Assembly: GCA_963844315.1 (NCBI GenBank)
Contig: CAWJOC010000021.1
Span: 1 to 64,000, forward strand
Origin: CAWAVN01 sp963844315
GTDB lineage: Bacteria; Planctomycetota; Planctomycetia; Planctomycetales; Planctomycetaceae
Length of the DNA stretch: 64,000 nucleotides
Direction of reading: 5' to 3'
Part shown: positions 37,573 to 47,201 of the stretch, piece after piece
Position numbering within the stretch: position 1 is the stretch's first letter
Layout: every line of letters starts with the position of its first letter
The notes under the pieces: model-generated
What the model was told of the DNA's origin: nothing
Databases searched by the model: none
What the model saw: only the letters and a program-made list of their open reading frames with translations
Position numbers and translations under genes: made by a program

Positions 37573-39060
37573 ATGCAACTGAATTTCACACAAAACATGA
37601 AGCAGCTTCAGCAAATGAAGCTGGCTCCGCGGATGATCCAATCGATGGAGATCCTGCAACTGCCGATCATGGCTTTGCAGGAACGCATCGACCAGGAACT
37701 CGCCGAGAACGTGGTCCTGGAAGCCCGCACGAGAGAAGTCGAGACCTCCGAAACCGAGCGGGAAATCGAACTCGAACGCGCTCATGAAGAGGCCACCACC
37801 AAGGAAGTCGATCAGAAGGAACTCGTCAGCGAACGGAACAACGAGTCCGACTTCGAGCGGCTCTTGGAGATGTCCAGCGAATGGCCGGAGGACAACGTCT
37901 CCGCCGGGTCCAGGCCCTCGTCCAACCGCATCTCGGACGACATGGACCGCCAGCACGATGTGATGAGCAACATGGTCGCCCGCCCGCAATCGCTGCACGA
38001 CAGCCTGATCGAGCAGTTCGGGTTCTTTGGCTGCGACCGCGAAATCCGCGAGTTCGGCGAATACCTGATTCAAAACCTGGATGCCAACGGACGGATGCAA
38101 AGCAACCTCGCCGAGATCGTCCAGGTTTACGGAAAACCGATGACGATGGATCAGGCCCAGGAGGCGCTCAGTCTCCTCCAGCGCCGCGATCCGCCGGGCG
38201 TGGGAGCCAGGGATCTCAAAGAGTGCATGCTGCTGCAAATCCCGCCCGACGCCCCTTACCGCGATGTGATGGTCACCCTGATCTCCGGCCATCTGGAAGA
38301 TTTGAGCCAAAACCGCTTGCCCGTGATCCAGCGCAAGACCGGCTATTCGATCGAGACCATCAAGGATGCGATCGAGGAGATGAAGCACCTGATCGACCCT
38401 TATCCGGGCCGGGGCTTCGCCGAGCTGCCCGTGCAGCGCGTTTCGCCCGATCTCTCCGTGGACAAGGATAAAGACGGCAAATGGGTGGTCACGCTGCTGG
38501 ATGAATACACGCCGGAGCTAAGGATCAGCAAACGCTACGTGCAGATGCTCAAAAACAACCCGGATCCCAAGACCAAGGAATACATCAAAAGGAAAATCGA
38601 CTCGGCCAAGTGGCTGATCGAATCCATCGAACAACGGCACAACACATTGCGGCGCGTGGCCCAGGCGATTGTGGACCATCAGATCGATTTTCTGGACAAA
38701 GGCCCGGAATCCATTCTGCCCCTCAAGATGCAGCAGATCGCCGACAAGGTGGGCGTCCACGTCACCACGGTCTCGCGGGCGGTGGACGACAAATGGATTC
38801 AAACCCCGCGCGGATTATTTCCGCTCAAACGCTTTTTCGGCGGCGGAACGCAGACCGAGGAAGGCGATGAAGTCGCCTGGGACATCATCCGCTTAAAGCT
38901 CAAAAAGATCATCGACCAGGAAGACAAGTCCAACCCCTTGAGCGATGATGCCCTGGTCGAAGCGCTCGCCAAAGAGGGCTATAACCTCGCCCGCCGCACG
39001 GTGACGAAATACCGCAAGAACATGAATATCCCCTCTTCGAGGCAACGGCGGGAATACTAG
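37573..39060 (+). CDS. rpoN: RNA polymerase sigma-54 factor
   Basis: Sigma-54 drives promoters with -24/-12 boxes and needs AAA activators. Region I opens the protein (LNFTQNMKQLQQMKLAPRMIQSMEILQLPIMAL), followed by an acidic linker, the core-binding domain, a helix-turn-helix around LPLKMQQIADKVGVHVTTVSRAV, and the RpoN box ARRTVTKYRKNMNIPSSRQRR at the C-terminus. The length of 495 residues is normal. It is 75 bases downstream of recR in the same direction. No sigma-54 activator gene is in the window. Confidence 0.97.
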   Translation: MQLNFTQNMKQLQQMKLAPRMIQSMEILQLPIMALQERIDQELAENVVLEARTREVETSETEREIELERAHEEATTKEVDQKELVSERNNESDFERLLEMSSEWPEDNVSAGSRPSSNRISDDMDRQHDVMSNMVARPQSLHDSLIEQFGFFGCDREIREFGEYLIQNLDANGRMQSNLAEIVQVYGKPMTMDQAQEALSLLQRRDPPGVGARDLKECMLLQIPPDAPYRDVMVTLISGHLEDLSQNRLPVIQRKTGYSIETIKDAIEEMKHLIDPYPGRGFAELPVQRVSPDLSVDKDKDGKWVVTLLDEYTPELRISKRYVQMLKNNPDPKTKEYIKRKIDSAKWLIESIEQRHNTLRRVAQAIVDHQIDFLDKGPESILPLKMQQIADKVGVHVTTVSRAVDDKWIQTPRGLFPLKRFFGGGTQTEEGDEVAWDIIRLKLKKIIDQEDKSNPLSDDALVEALAKEGYNLARRTVTKYRKNMNIPSSRQRREY

Positions 39061-39193
39061 GCTCTGTCTTAAAACTCCGTTTGCTCGAAAGGGTGGCCGG
39101 GGTCGAGCGAAGCGAGCCCCCGGAATTGTAGAGCCTGTGGGGTCGCTTCGCTCCACCACAGCCACCCCAGTCCGAGTTTTAAGACAAAGCCTA
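39061..39193. repeat. Intergenic inverted repeat, family F copy 2
   Basis: Outer arms GGCTCTGTCTTAAAACTC and GAGTTTTAAGACAAAGCC enclose the same GGGTGGCC...TCGAGCGAAGCGAGC...CTGTGGGG...CCACCACAG core as 2467-2569. It may terminate rpoN. Confidence 0.8.
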
Positions 39194-39194
39194 A

Positions 39195-39275
39195 AAAGCA
39201 GTCCGAGTCAGATTAAGAAGGTTAGAGAGACCATCCTCTTAATCCTAATCTGACTCATAATCTTAATCTGCTTTT
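39195..39275. repeat. AT-rich inverted repeat, family G copy 1
   Basis: GAGTCAGATTAAGA pairs with TCTTAATCCTAATCTGACTC around a loop of about 16 bases, and ATAATCTTAATCTGC follows. A related tandem of TAATCTT lies at 55609-55651. The rest of the gap to 39402 shows nothing definite. Confidence 0.65.
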
Positions 39276-39402
39276 TCTTACAAATCGCCTCCGCCGGAAT
39301 GCCAACTTTCCGAGCGGTTTCATCTTCCCCTCATTTCACATCTCCGATAGTCTCCTTGGGGAATGAACACCCTTTCTACGCCCTTCTGATTGTGAGGATC
39401 CT

Positions 39403-39954
39403 ATGAAGCCATTTGCCATTGCCGCCGCTGTGTTGGGATTGTGTTTTTCGTCGCCGCTCTTGGCCCAGGAAATTCCCATGTTCCCCGGCCCCGTGAAGGA
39501 GCACGAAATCTTAAAGCAGTTCGTGGGCGAATGGGAAACCACGTCCGAAGCTTCCATGGGACCGGGCCAGCCCGCCATGAAATGCGAAGGCAAGATCAAG
39601 TCCAAGATGCTAGGCGGCCTGTGGGTCATCAATGAAATGGAATCCACCACGCCAGGCTTTCAAATGACCGGCATTCAAACCGTTGGCTATGACGAGAAAT
39701 CCAAAAAATACGTCGGGACCTGGGTGGATTCCATGATGAACCACATGTGGAAGTACGAAGGCTCGCTCGATGAAACCGGCAAGATTTTGACGCTCGAAGC
39801 CGAAGGCCCCAACTTCATGCAAGGCGGCAAGATGGCCAAGTTCCGTGATGTTTACGAGTTCAAAACCAAAGACCAGATCGCCATCTCGTCCATGATGGAA
39901 GCCGAAGGCAAGTGGATCACCTTCATGACCGGATCTGCCAAGCGGAAGAAATAA
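39403..39954 (+). CDS. DUF1579 family exported protein
   Basis: A signal peptide (FAIAAAVLGLCFSSPLLAQE) precedes a DUF1579 domain, a lipocalin-like beta barrel. Diagnostic stretches are EHEILKQFVGEWETTSEASM, GGLWVINEMESTTPGFQMTG and GYDEKSKKYVGTWVDSMMNH. The length of 183 residues is normal. The start follows GAGGATCCT. The family is common in planctomycetes and its ligand is unknown. It is alone between repeats. Confidence 0.9.
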   Translation: MKPFAIAAAVLGLCFSSPLLAQEIPMFPGPVKEHEILKQFVGEWETTSEASMGPGQPAMKCEGKIKSKMLGGLWVINEMESTTPGFQMTGIQTVGYDEKSKKYVGTWVDSMMNHMWKYEGSLDETGKILTLEAEGPNFMQGGKMAKFRDVYEFKTKDQIAISSMMEAEGKWITFMTGSAKRKK

Positions 39955-39966
39955 AACTTTTAGAGA

Positions 39967-40023
39967 TTAACCACAAAGACACAAAGGGCACGGAGAATTT
40001 TTCTTCGTGCCCTTTGTGGTTAA
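39967..40023. repeat. Intergenic inverted repeat, family H copy 2 (short)
   Basis: TTAACCACAAAGACACAAAG and GGCACG pair with CGTGCCCTTTGTGGTTAA. It lies between convergent genes. Confidence 0.8.
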
Positions 40024-40046
40024 AGCCGTCGTGAGAAAACCGCAGC

Positions 40047-41936
40047 CTACCCAACGACGCGGATGAGTTCTTCGAGGGAGGTGATTCCCCTTGCCACCAG
40101 CCGCAGACCCTCTTCGCGCAGCGTCAACAGCCCTTGATTGCGTGCGGCGAGACGAAGCGCGGTGGGAGTCGGATTGTCCAGGATGACCTGGCGGATGTCA
40201 TCGGTCATCGCGAGCACCTCGAACACGCCCGCTTGACCGGAATATCCCAAACCCCGGCATTGGGGACATTTCAAATTCTTGCCGTCCTGGTAGAGCACCG
40301 AGACCTCTTCCGCGGGCAACCCCATCCGGGCAAGTTCCTCCGGCCTGGGCTTGTACTCGGTCTTGCACTCAGTGCAAAGCCGCCTGATGAGGCGTTGGGC
40401 GATCACCAATTCCAGGCTGCCGGTGAGGAGCGCCGGGTCCGTGCCGAGTTCCAACATTCGCAACAGGGCCGCAATCGTGTCAGTGGCATGGAAGGTGGTC
40501 AGGACGACATGGCCTGCGAGTGCCGCCTGGCACGCGGCTTGGGCGGTTTCGCCATCGCGGATCTCGCCGATCATCACCACATCGGGATCCTGCCGGAGCA
40601 CGTTTCTTAACGTCTCGAAAAAGGTTTGCCCCTCCGCCGTGCGGATTTCGATTTGTGTCACGGATTCCAAGCGGTATTCGACCGGGTCTTCAATCGTGAT
40701 CACGTTTTTGCTCGCGGTGTCCAGATCATTCAATGCCGCGTGCAGGGTGGTGGACTTTCCCGAACCGGCGGGACCGGCCACTAGCACCATTCCATGCGGC
40801 CTGCGGATGACTTCGCGAATCTGGTCGTAAACGCCTCTGCGAAGGCCCAGTTCGTCCAACTCCCTGACGGAGTTGTCGGGATCGAGAATGCGGATCGAAA
40901 GCTTCTCCCCCAACTGCGTGCTTTGCGTCGCGACGCGGAAATCAATCTCCCGGTCTAGGGCTTCCGCCCGGAAACTGCCGTCCTGAGGCCTTCGGCGCTC
41001 GGTGATGTCCAGGGCACACAGGATCTTGAAGATGTTGATGATGTTCCGTCCCTGCGACACTTCGTAACTTTCATCGGGGAACAAAAGCCCGTCAATCCGA
41101 AGCCTAACGGCCAGTTCGCCCTCTTTGGGTTCCAAATGGATGTCGCTCGACCGCCGGGCAATGGCTCTCAAGATCAAATCCTTGGCGGCGAGATAATTCG
41201 GCGAGTTCTCGGCCTGGCGGGAGATGGTTTCGCTGACGCCCAAAGTGCGGTCGTCCGACTTCCCCAAAAAGCGGATGTTGGTTCCGCCCAGACCCGTGGC
41301 TTGAAAGCCGGGCATCTGCACGCGAATCCCCAACCAGGCCAATTGCCTAAGCAGCAGCACCACGAAGTGCCTTTGAGTCATCACTTTGGAAAACGCAGGC
41401 ACCTTGGAGTTCCGATGACGGACATAGGCATAAAGCGGCAGCCCATAAAAGGCCAAGAGCGGCAGCAAGTTATAGTAGCGCGGCACAAACAGGACCGACA
41501 AAAATCCCGCCAGGCCGCTTAAGAGCATCCCCAGATTCCAAAGCGGGCTGGAAAGTTTGAGAACCGCGCTATCCCGGCTGACCCAGTACGACGTGCGGAC
41601 CCACAGCAAAAACATCAGGCCCACGACGAGCATCAGGACCGTGTCGAAATACAGCCCGACGGCCCGCGGGTTTTCCAAACGCTCTGGCGGCCCGTGCCCG
41701 CGAAAAAAACCAAACGGATTGGGCGGATAGGCATCGGGAGTTCGCGGCAGCGCGGGCGGGATGCCGGCAGCCACCGTGGCGGACTTCGGCGACTTGTCTT
41801 CCTGTGCGGAGAGGGGTGCAATGAATCCCAGCCCGACCGCTAATCCGATCACACCGCACAATACGTATTTCGTCACCCCAGGTTCCTTACTGTCGAAATT
41901 CGCGCCTTGCTCCGGGGCCATTCTCACGAATTCCAC
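40047..41936 (-). CDS. GspE/PulE-type secretion ATPase with N-terminal membrane domain
   Basis: The C-terminal two thirds is a canonical type II secretion/type IV pilus assembly ATPase: DLILRAIARRSSDIHLEP, Walker A GPAGSGKSTT, the Asp box ITIEDPVEY, Walker B DPDVVMIGEIRDGETAQ, the His box HVVLTTFHATD, and a tetracysteine zinc module (CTECKTEY ... CPQCRGLGYSG). Unusually, the N-terminal 175 residues hold four hydrophobic segments (about 21-44, 93-112, 130-150, 154-172) in place of a soluble N1E domain. The frame is continuous. The start may be GTG 41936 or ATG 41921. It follows ppa by 34 bases. The secretin and prepilin genes at 20-26 kb could be its partners. Confidence 0.9.
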   Translation of the reverse strand: MEFVRMAPEQGANFDSKEPGVTKYVLCGVIGLAVGLGFIAPLSAQEDKSPKSATVAAGIPPALPRTPDAYPPNPFGFFRGHGPPERLENPRAVGLYFDTVLMLVVGLMFLLWVRTSYWVSRDSAVLKLSSPLWNLGMLLSGLAGFLSVLFVPRYYNLLPLLAFYGLPLYAYVRHRNSKVPAFSKVMTQRHFVVLLLRQLAWLGIRVQMPGFQATGLGGTNIRFLGKSDDRTLGVSETISRQAENSPNYLAAKDLILRAIARRSSDIHLEPKEGELAVRLRIDGLLFPDESYEVSQGRNIINIFKILCALDITERRRPQDGSFRAEALDREIDFRVATQSTQLGEKLSIRILDPDNSVRELDELGLRRGVYDQIREVIRRPHGMVLVAGPAGSGKSTTLHAALNDLDTASKNVITIEDPVEYRLESVTQIEIRTAEGQTFFETLRNVLRQDPDVVMIGEIRDGETAQAACQAALAGHVVLTTFHATDTIAALLRMLELGTDPALLTGSLELVIAQRLIRRLCTECKTEYKPRPEELARMGLPAEEVSVLYQDGKNLKCPQCRGLGYSGQAGVFEVLAMTDDIRQVILDNPTPTALRLAARNQGLLTLREEGLRLVARGITSLEELIRVVG

Positions 41937-41970
41937 TCCGCGTCCGCAAGAGGGAGTCGCTGATCTCGAC

Positions 41971-42511
41971 TCACCGGAAGCCGCGGCGGCGCTGGGCGCT
42001 GTAACGCTGGAGGGCTTCTTCGATCACCGGCCAGGCTTGCTCGGCGGGTTGGAATTGATCGACCTCCACCGTTTTGCCTTCTAGCATCTTGTAATCCTGA
42101 AAGAAACGCCGGAGCATCGCCAAACGGTGCTGCGGCAGATCCAGGGCATCCTGAAAATCGTTGTATTCGGGATCGTTGACGGCCACCGCGAGAATCTTGT
42201 GATCCTTCTTGCCGCTGTCCACCATCGTCATCAGCCCGATGGCCCGCGATTTCACCAGGGTCAAGGGAAACACCTCCTCCTGGCAGAGCACCAAGACGTC
42301 CAGGGGGTCATCATCCTCGGCCAGCGTTTGTGGAATGAACCCATAGCTCGCCGGGTAATGCACCGCCGAATACAGGACGCGGTCCAGCTTCAAGAGGCCG
42401 GTTTCCTTGTCGAGTTCGTACTTCACGCTGGAGCCGCGGAATTTCGATCACGCTGTTAAAGGTTTTGGGGGCGTTTTCACCAGGGGTCACATCATGCCAG
42501 GCGTGGGTCAT
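41971..42511 (-). CDS. ppa: inorganic pyrophosphatase (frame change near 42435)
   Basis: A soluble family I pyrophosphatase. The start MTHAWHDVTPGENAPKTFNSVIEIPR leads, after one or two missing bases near 42435, into SSVKYELDKETGLLKLDRVL. The active-site blocks PASYGFIPQTL and the signature DDDPLDVLV carry the metal-binding aspartates, and the end MLRRFFQDYKMLEGKTVEV is typical. The joined protein is about 180 residues. Because this enzyme is essential in most bacteria, the frame break is more likely a sequence error than true inactivation. The gene reads toward the GspE-type gene. Confidence 0.92.
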
Positions 42512-42713
42512 GGAATTCTTCGTTGAGGGAAATAGGGAGAAAAAGGCCAATTCGCGTGGCGCAGCAACCACAATGAAACGTACTTCCCTCATCGCATTTC
42601 GACAAGTCAAGAGGAACTGATATTTACCAATTGACAGGCCCTGGATATAGTCCCGCCCCTCTCTCAACTTGCTTCCCCCCAATCGCCACATCGCTTTCAA
42701 AACGGCCCCGCTC

Positions 42714-42720
42714 AAGGAGG
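42714..42720 (+). promoter_or_regulatory. ribosome binding site deciding a GTG start
   Basis: AAGGAGG lies 6 bases before GTG 42727, setting that start over an upstream in-frame ATG at 42631. Confidence 0.7.
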
Positions 42721-42726
42721 TTCGTC

Positions 42727-43239
42727 GTGTTGTCTTTGTGCTTGCGCCCTTTGCGGTTTTTCGTGCGGGCTTTGGTCGATCAAGACACCCCCCGGCAATT
42801 GGCTCTGGGGTTTGCGCTGGGAATGGTGGCGGGGCTTGTTCCCAAAGGGAATCTCATCGCCGTGGCCATTATGCTGGTCATCTGCGGCAGCAAGGTCAAT
42901 TTGGGAACCGCGATGTTCGCGGCGTTTGTCTTTTCCTGGGTGGGAATGCTGACCGATCCGCTCTCGCATCACCTCGGGCTTTGGCTGTTGACCCAAGAAT
43001 CGCTCCACGGCTTTTGGACGAGCCTGTTCAATTTGCCCATCGTGCCTTGGACCCGATTCAATAACACCGTGGTCCTGGGCAGTTTGCTGCTCGCGCTGCT
43101 CCTGTTCTATCCGGTTTACCGCATATCCAAATCGCGGCTGGCGGTCTGGCAGCCGAAATGGGCGGAGCGGCTGAGGAGATATCGGCTCGCCAAAATCCTG
43201 CTCGGCGCGGAGTACGCCGGGAAGTTGGGAGGTGCTTAA
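42727..43239 (+). CDS. TIGR03546/DUF2062-type membrane protein
   Basis: From the GTG at 42727 the protein has about 170 residues and three to four membrane segments. The N-terminal motif DQDTPRQLALGFALGMVAGLVPKGNLIAVAI is the DUF2062-type pattern of the TIGR03546 group. It ends in TAATG: the stop overlaps the ATG of the next gene, so the two are translationally coupled. Members of this group are usually found beside a TIGR03545 gene, as here. The function is unknown. Confidence 0.85.
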   Translation: MLSLCLRPLRFFVRALVDQDTPRQLALGFALGMVAGLVPKGNLIAVAIMLVICGSKVNLGTAMFAAFVFSWVGMLTDPLSHHLGLWLLTQESLHGFWTSLFNLPIVPWTRFNNTVVLGSLLLALLLFYPVYRISKSRLAVWQPKWAERLRRYRLAKILLGAEYAGKLGGA

Positions 43240-45022
43240 TGCGCTGGAAATATCTCGTGCCCCGCATCGTGATTGTGGGGCTGGTGTGGAGCTTTTTCGT
43301 TTGGGCGTTTGATCCCATTTTGCGCTGGTCGCTGGTAAAGACCGGCCAAAAAATGAACGGGGCCAAGGTGGATGTCTTGGGCCTCAAGACCCAGTTCTTT
43401 CCGCCCGCCGTCGAACTCTCCGGCGTGCAAATCGCCGACAAGGGCAAGCCGGGCAGGAACCTCGTCGAGTTTGAAACGTTCCGCCTGCAACTGGCGGGCA
43501 GCGCTGGCCCATCGAAAGCTGGTGATCGACGAGGGCACAATCACCGGGCTGACGTGGAACACCGCAAGGCAAGACTCCGGACAGTTGGAAGAAGGTGATA
43601 CGTTTCAATTGGGCGAGCATGTCCTCTTGGACGATTTGCGAAAGCAGATTTCCGAACTCGGCCAGACCTGGCTCAAGGAAGCGCTCGGCACTGCGAAGTC
43701 GCAACTCGATCCCGGCCAGCTTGAAACCGTGAAAGTTTCCAAGGCGCTCAAGGAGCAATGGATCGCGAAGTTTCAATCCTACGAAGCGAAATTGAAAAAC
43801 ATCGAAGACCGCGTGAAGGCTCTCAAGGACGGCGTCAAACCCCAGGGCAATACGCTCCAAAAAATCGAAGCTTACCGGCAGGCGGCCCTTGAAGTCCAAA
43901 AACTTCTCGGCGAAGCCCAAAGGATGCGGCAGGAACTCTCGCAACTTGGTCCCACCGCCGGGGCGGATCTCAAGCAGATCGAACTGGCCCGCAGGCGGGA
44001 TTTGGAAAACATCCAGCAGAAGCTTCAGATTCTGACGCTGGATAAAGAATCGCTTTCGGAAGCGCTGTTGGGCCAAGATGTGCTAAAGGCTTTGGAAAAC
44101 ACGATGGACTGGGTGAAATGGACGAAGGAGAACGTCGGCAAGTTGACCGCGACCCGTGAACCGGAGCGCAGCCGGGGCGCGGATGTGCCGTTCCCCAAAC
44201 CGGGCGATCCGCATCCGGAATTTCTAATCAAGCGGCTTCACGTTTCCGGCACCGCCCGCGTGAATGGCGAGAGGGTTCCCTATGCGGGCACATTGTCGGA
44301 TGTGTCCTCCGATGCCAAGCGCTGGGGCAAGCCGACCGTGCTCGAAATCACCACGGACGGCACCTCGAAAATCCACCTCACCGCGACAGTGGACCGCGCT
44401 TCGGAAGAGCCCATCTATCAAATCTCGCTGAAATACCATCTGCCCAAGCCAACCGCCATCCGCTTTGGCGATGAGGAACAACTGGCGGTGGAAGTCTCGG
44501 GCCAGGAAACGCTATGGGAAGCGAATCTCAAAGTGGTGGGCGAAGAGATGTCCGGGCAGGTCGACGTTTCATCAGAAAGACGTGCGGATCGAAACGCATT
44601 CCCAATATTCGCCCGCTCCGGTCCAGGTGGCTTCGATTGAACCGGTCCGCTTTGAGTGGGAGCCAAAACAAGAACTGCACCGCGCGCTTGAGGGGGTGTT
44701 TGAGCAGGTGACGGAACTGGATGCCGCCGTAGAGGTCACCGGGACAATCCAAGAGCCAGATTGGAAGTTTTCTTCGAGTTTGGGTCCGAAGGTGGCCGCC
44801 GGCGTGGAGGATTATTTGGCGACGGAACTTACCCGCCGGAAGTCGCAACTCTTGGGAGAAATGGAGCGCATGGCGGAAAAAGAGACCGCGAGTTTTCGCT
44901 CGGAGTTAAGCGAAAAGTTTCGTGGGACGATGGGCCGGTTGAATGTCAGCGAGTCGGAAGCGAAGGCCCTGGTCCAAAAATTTGCAGGGCGTCCCCTTGA
45001 CGTTCAGGGGTTTCTCAGGTGA
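43239..45022 (+). CDS. TIGR03545-type membrane-anchored protein (two frame changes)
   Basis: The ATG at 43239 opens with one membrane anchor (LVPRIVIVGLVWSFFVWAF) and then the AsmA-like stretch FDPILRWSLVKTGQKMNGAKVDV. A long coiled coil follows (about residues 130-290: KALKEQWIAKFQSYEAKLKN and similar), then beta-rich repeats and a second helical tail with AALTRRK-like charged segments. Changes near 43517 (a missing G) and near 44570 join three frames into about 594 residues. It is coupled to the TIGR03546 gene by a TAATG overlap. By its topology it spans the periplasm and may help move or sense lipids, which is inference from the AsmA-like start. Confidence 0.82.
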
Positions 45023-45063
45023 TAGTGGCGGGTTAAGCCCGCCGTTTCTTCGTCGTTAAAAAA

Positions 45064-45150
45064 ATACGGGGACGCACGGCAGTGACGAAGGAGGCAAACT
45101 GCGGACAACCCGATTGGCCACAGTGCTGTCCAGCCGTTGCGTCCCCGTAA
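45064..45150. repeat. Inverted repeat between convergent genes
   Basis: TACGGGGACGCACGGC pairs with GCCGTTGCGTCCCCGTA around a loop of about 50 bases. Confidence 0.7.
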
Positions 45151-45152
45151 TC

Positions 45153-45770
45153 TCACGAGGATTGGTTAAGCCGGTCAAGAGAATCTCTGTAGAGTTCCAC
45201 GTCGCCCGAGGGACGAGCGGGACGGTTATTATCCCCACCGGGACGACGTTCGCCATCGCCATCGGGACGACGCTGACCATCACCACCGGGACGGCGGCCT
45301 TGTCCGCCGCCAAAGTTGCGGTTCGCCGGGTCGGAGTAATACTTCTTGAGTTCGGCTTCATCGAGTTGGTTGTCTTTGTTGGCGTCGATGTTGGCGAACC
45401 TTTCCGCCATGCGTTCGCCGGCTTCTTCCTTGCTCAGTTTCTTGTCCTTGTTTTCGTCCCGCGTCATCATGAAACTGACGATGCCGTCGGCGGGGTCCGG
45501 GCGTTGTTCTTCGCGGTCGATTTTGCCGTCTTTGTTTTTGTCCAAGGTCTTCAAAGAGGCGGTGGCCGCATTGATTTCGGACGTGGAAAGCTCGCCGTCT
45601 TTATCCGTGTCCAAAGCGGTCATGATAGGACTAGGTCCACCGCCAAACCCGCCGAACCCGCCGGGTCCGCGACCGCGTTGGCCATCCCTTTGGCCGTCTT
45701 GCGGGGGTTGGGCGAATGCACTTGCTGTAACCATCAATGCGACTGCCAGACTTGCCAAAACCAAACGCAT
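45153..45770 (-). CDS. exported EF-hand protein
   Basis: A signal peptide (RLVLASLAVALMVTASAFAQ) leads into a Gly/Arg-rich linker and four EF-hand loops: DTDKDGELSTSE, DKNKDGKIDREE, DENKDKKLSKEE and DANKDNQLDEAE. The first two have all the calcium-ligand positions; the third and fourth have Lys or Asn in place of the usual Gly. A Pro/Arg/Gly/Asp-rich tail ends the protein. The ATG at 45770 is chosen so that the signal is N-terminal. The protein is probably a periplasmic or surface calcium binder. It stands alone. Confidence 0.85.
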   Translation of the reverse strand: MRLVLASLAVALMVTASAFAQPPQDGQRDGQRGRGPGGFGGFGGGPSPIMTALDTDKDGELSTSEINAATASLKTLDKNKDGKIDREEQRPDPADGIVSFMMTRDENKDKKLSKEEAGERMAERFANIDANKDNQLDEAELKKYYSDPANRNFGGGQGRRPGGDGQRRPDGDGERRPGGDNNRPARPSGDVELYRDSLDRLNQSS

Positions 45771-45989
45771 CTCTCTTCTCCTAAACGAATTGGGGAAACA
45801 GTTCGCCCTGGATTTCCGGGCGAGCGTGGAAGTGATCCCGAGCTGAACCAAAAGCCCCGGTTACTCAAACTAAACCCCAAGTTTTTGAGGAAGTTTCGGG
45901 TATTTTGACGAGATTCCTCAACCTTTGGGCAAATCCTTGATATAGGGAACGAATGGTCACATTTCGAGCTTTCGCGGGAAATTGCAGCC

Positions 45990-46053
45990 AAAGAGCCGCG
46001 CACGAAGTAAGCGGCAGTTCCTTTCACTCCACTTACTTCGTGCGCGGCTCTTT
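45990..46053. repeat. Intergenic inverted repeat, family B copy 4
   Basis: AAAGAGCCGCGCACGAAGTA pairs with TACTTCGTGCGCGGCTCTTT around a short loop; TTTT follows. Confidence 0.85.
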
Positions 46054-46061
46054 TCGAACAT

Positions 46062-47081
46062 TCATTTCTGGTATTTGGGGATATTCGGTTCGGGAACTTC
46101 CTGAATGAGGCGGTTGATGATGTCTTCCGTTGTCAGGCCCTCGGCTTGGGCTTGGAAATTCGTGGAGATGCGGTGCCTCAGCACCGGAATCGCCACCCGG
46201 CGGACATCCTCCAGCGAAACGCTGGGCCGGCCATCCATCGCGGCGGCGGCTTTTCCCCCGGCGATCAAATACTGCCCCGCGCGGGGACCGGCTCCCCAGT
46301 CCACCATCTCCTTGACGAACTTGGGCGCGGTGGGATCGCCCGGACGGGTCGCGCGCACCAATCGGGCGACGTAATTGATGGTGAGTGGCGTGGCTTCAAT
46401 CTGGCTGATTTGCCTTTGCAGATAGGTGATGGACTTCGCGGAGAGCACCTTTCGGACTTCGGGCTTTTCCCCCTTGGTCGTCGCCGCCAGGATCGCTTCT
46501 TCCTCCTCCAACTGCGGGTAATCCACTTTCACGTTGAACATGAAGCGGTCCAATTGCGCTTCGGGAAGCGGATAGGTTCCTTCCTGCTCGATGGGGTTTT
46601 GCGTGGCGATCACGAAAAACGGCTCGGGCAGCGGATACGTGGTTTGCCCGGCGGTGACTTCGCGTTCCTGCATCGCCTGGAGGAGCGCCGCCTGGGTTTT
46701 GGGCGGGGTGCGGTTGATTTCATCCGCCAACAGCACGTTGGTAAACACCGGCCCTTGCACGAACCGGAACTCCCTGCGGCCCTCATCCGTTTCTTCCAGG
46801 ACGTTCGTCCCGGTGATGTCCGAGGGCATCAGGTCCGGCGTGAATTGAATCCGGCGGAAGGACACATCCAGAATCTGGGCGATGGTGCTGACGATCAAGG
46901 TTTTGGCCAGCCCCGGCACGCCGACCAAGAGGCAATGCCCGCCCGTGAAGATCGCCGACAGGATTTGCTCGATCACCGCCCTTTGCCCGATGATGACCTT
47001 GTGCAGTTCCTCGACCATCAGGTCGTGGTGCTTTTTGAACTTGGTGAGAAACTCGTCGAAATCGCGTTGTTCAGCCGCCAA
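46062..47081 (-). CDS. MoxR family AAA+ ATPase
   Basis: A MoxR chaperone-like ATPase: Walker A GVPGLAKT, Walker B VLLADEINR, sensor 1 FFVIATQNPIEQEGTYPLPEAQLDRFMF, and the C-terminal lid region with VRRVAIPVLRHRI. The family helps insert metals or assemble von Willebrand-domain complexes and often accompanies DUF58 and VWA genes, which are not in the window. The start is uncertain: a TTG at 47081 with GGGAG upstream gives about 339 residues, typical for the family, while the frame stays open to 47195. It follows the giant kinase gene on the same strand, so co-regulation is possible. Confidence 0.9.
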   Translation of the reverse strand: MAAEQRDFDEFLTKFKKHHDLMVEELHKVIIGQRAVIEQILSAIFTGGHCLLVGVPGLAKTLIVSTIAQILDVSFRRIQFTPDLMPSDITGTNVLEETDEGRREFRFVQGPVFTNVLLADEINRTPPKTQAALLQAMQEREVTAGQTTYPLPEPFFVIATQNPIEQEGTYPLPEAQLDRFMFNVKVDYPQLEEEEAILAATTKGEKPEVRKVLSAKSITYLQRQISQIEATPLTINYVARLVRATRPGDPTAPKFVKEMVDWGAGPRAGQYLIAGGKAAAAMDGRPSVSLEDVRRVAIPVLRHRISTNFQAQAEGLTTEDIINRLIQEVPEPNIPKYQK

Positions 47082-47201
47082 GAGGTCACGCTCCCTTCCG
47101 ATTGGATTGGTCCCATCCTCTCCCCGATTGTAGCGCGTGCCGCCGCGCGGGGAAAGCCCAGTGGTACTCTGGTGTGTTTGGGGGATTCGTTCCAAAGAAG
47201 A

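Noticed and set aside
46062..47195. full MoxR-DUF58-VWA operon
   Set aside because: Only the MoxR ATPase is present; no DUF58 or VWA gene was found on either side.
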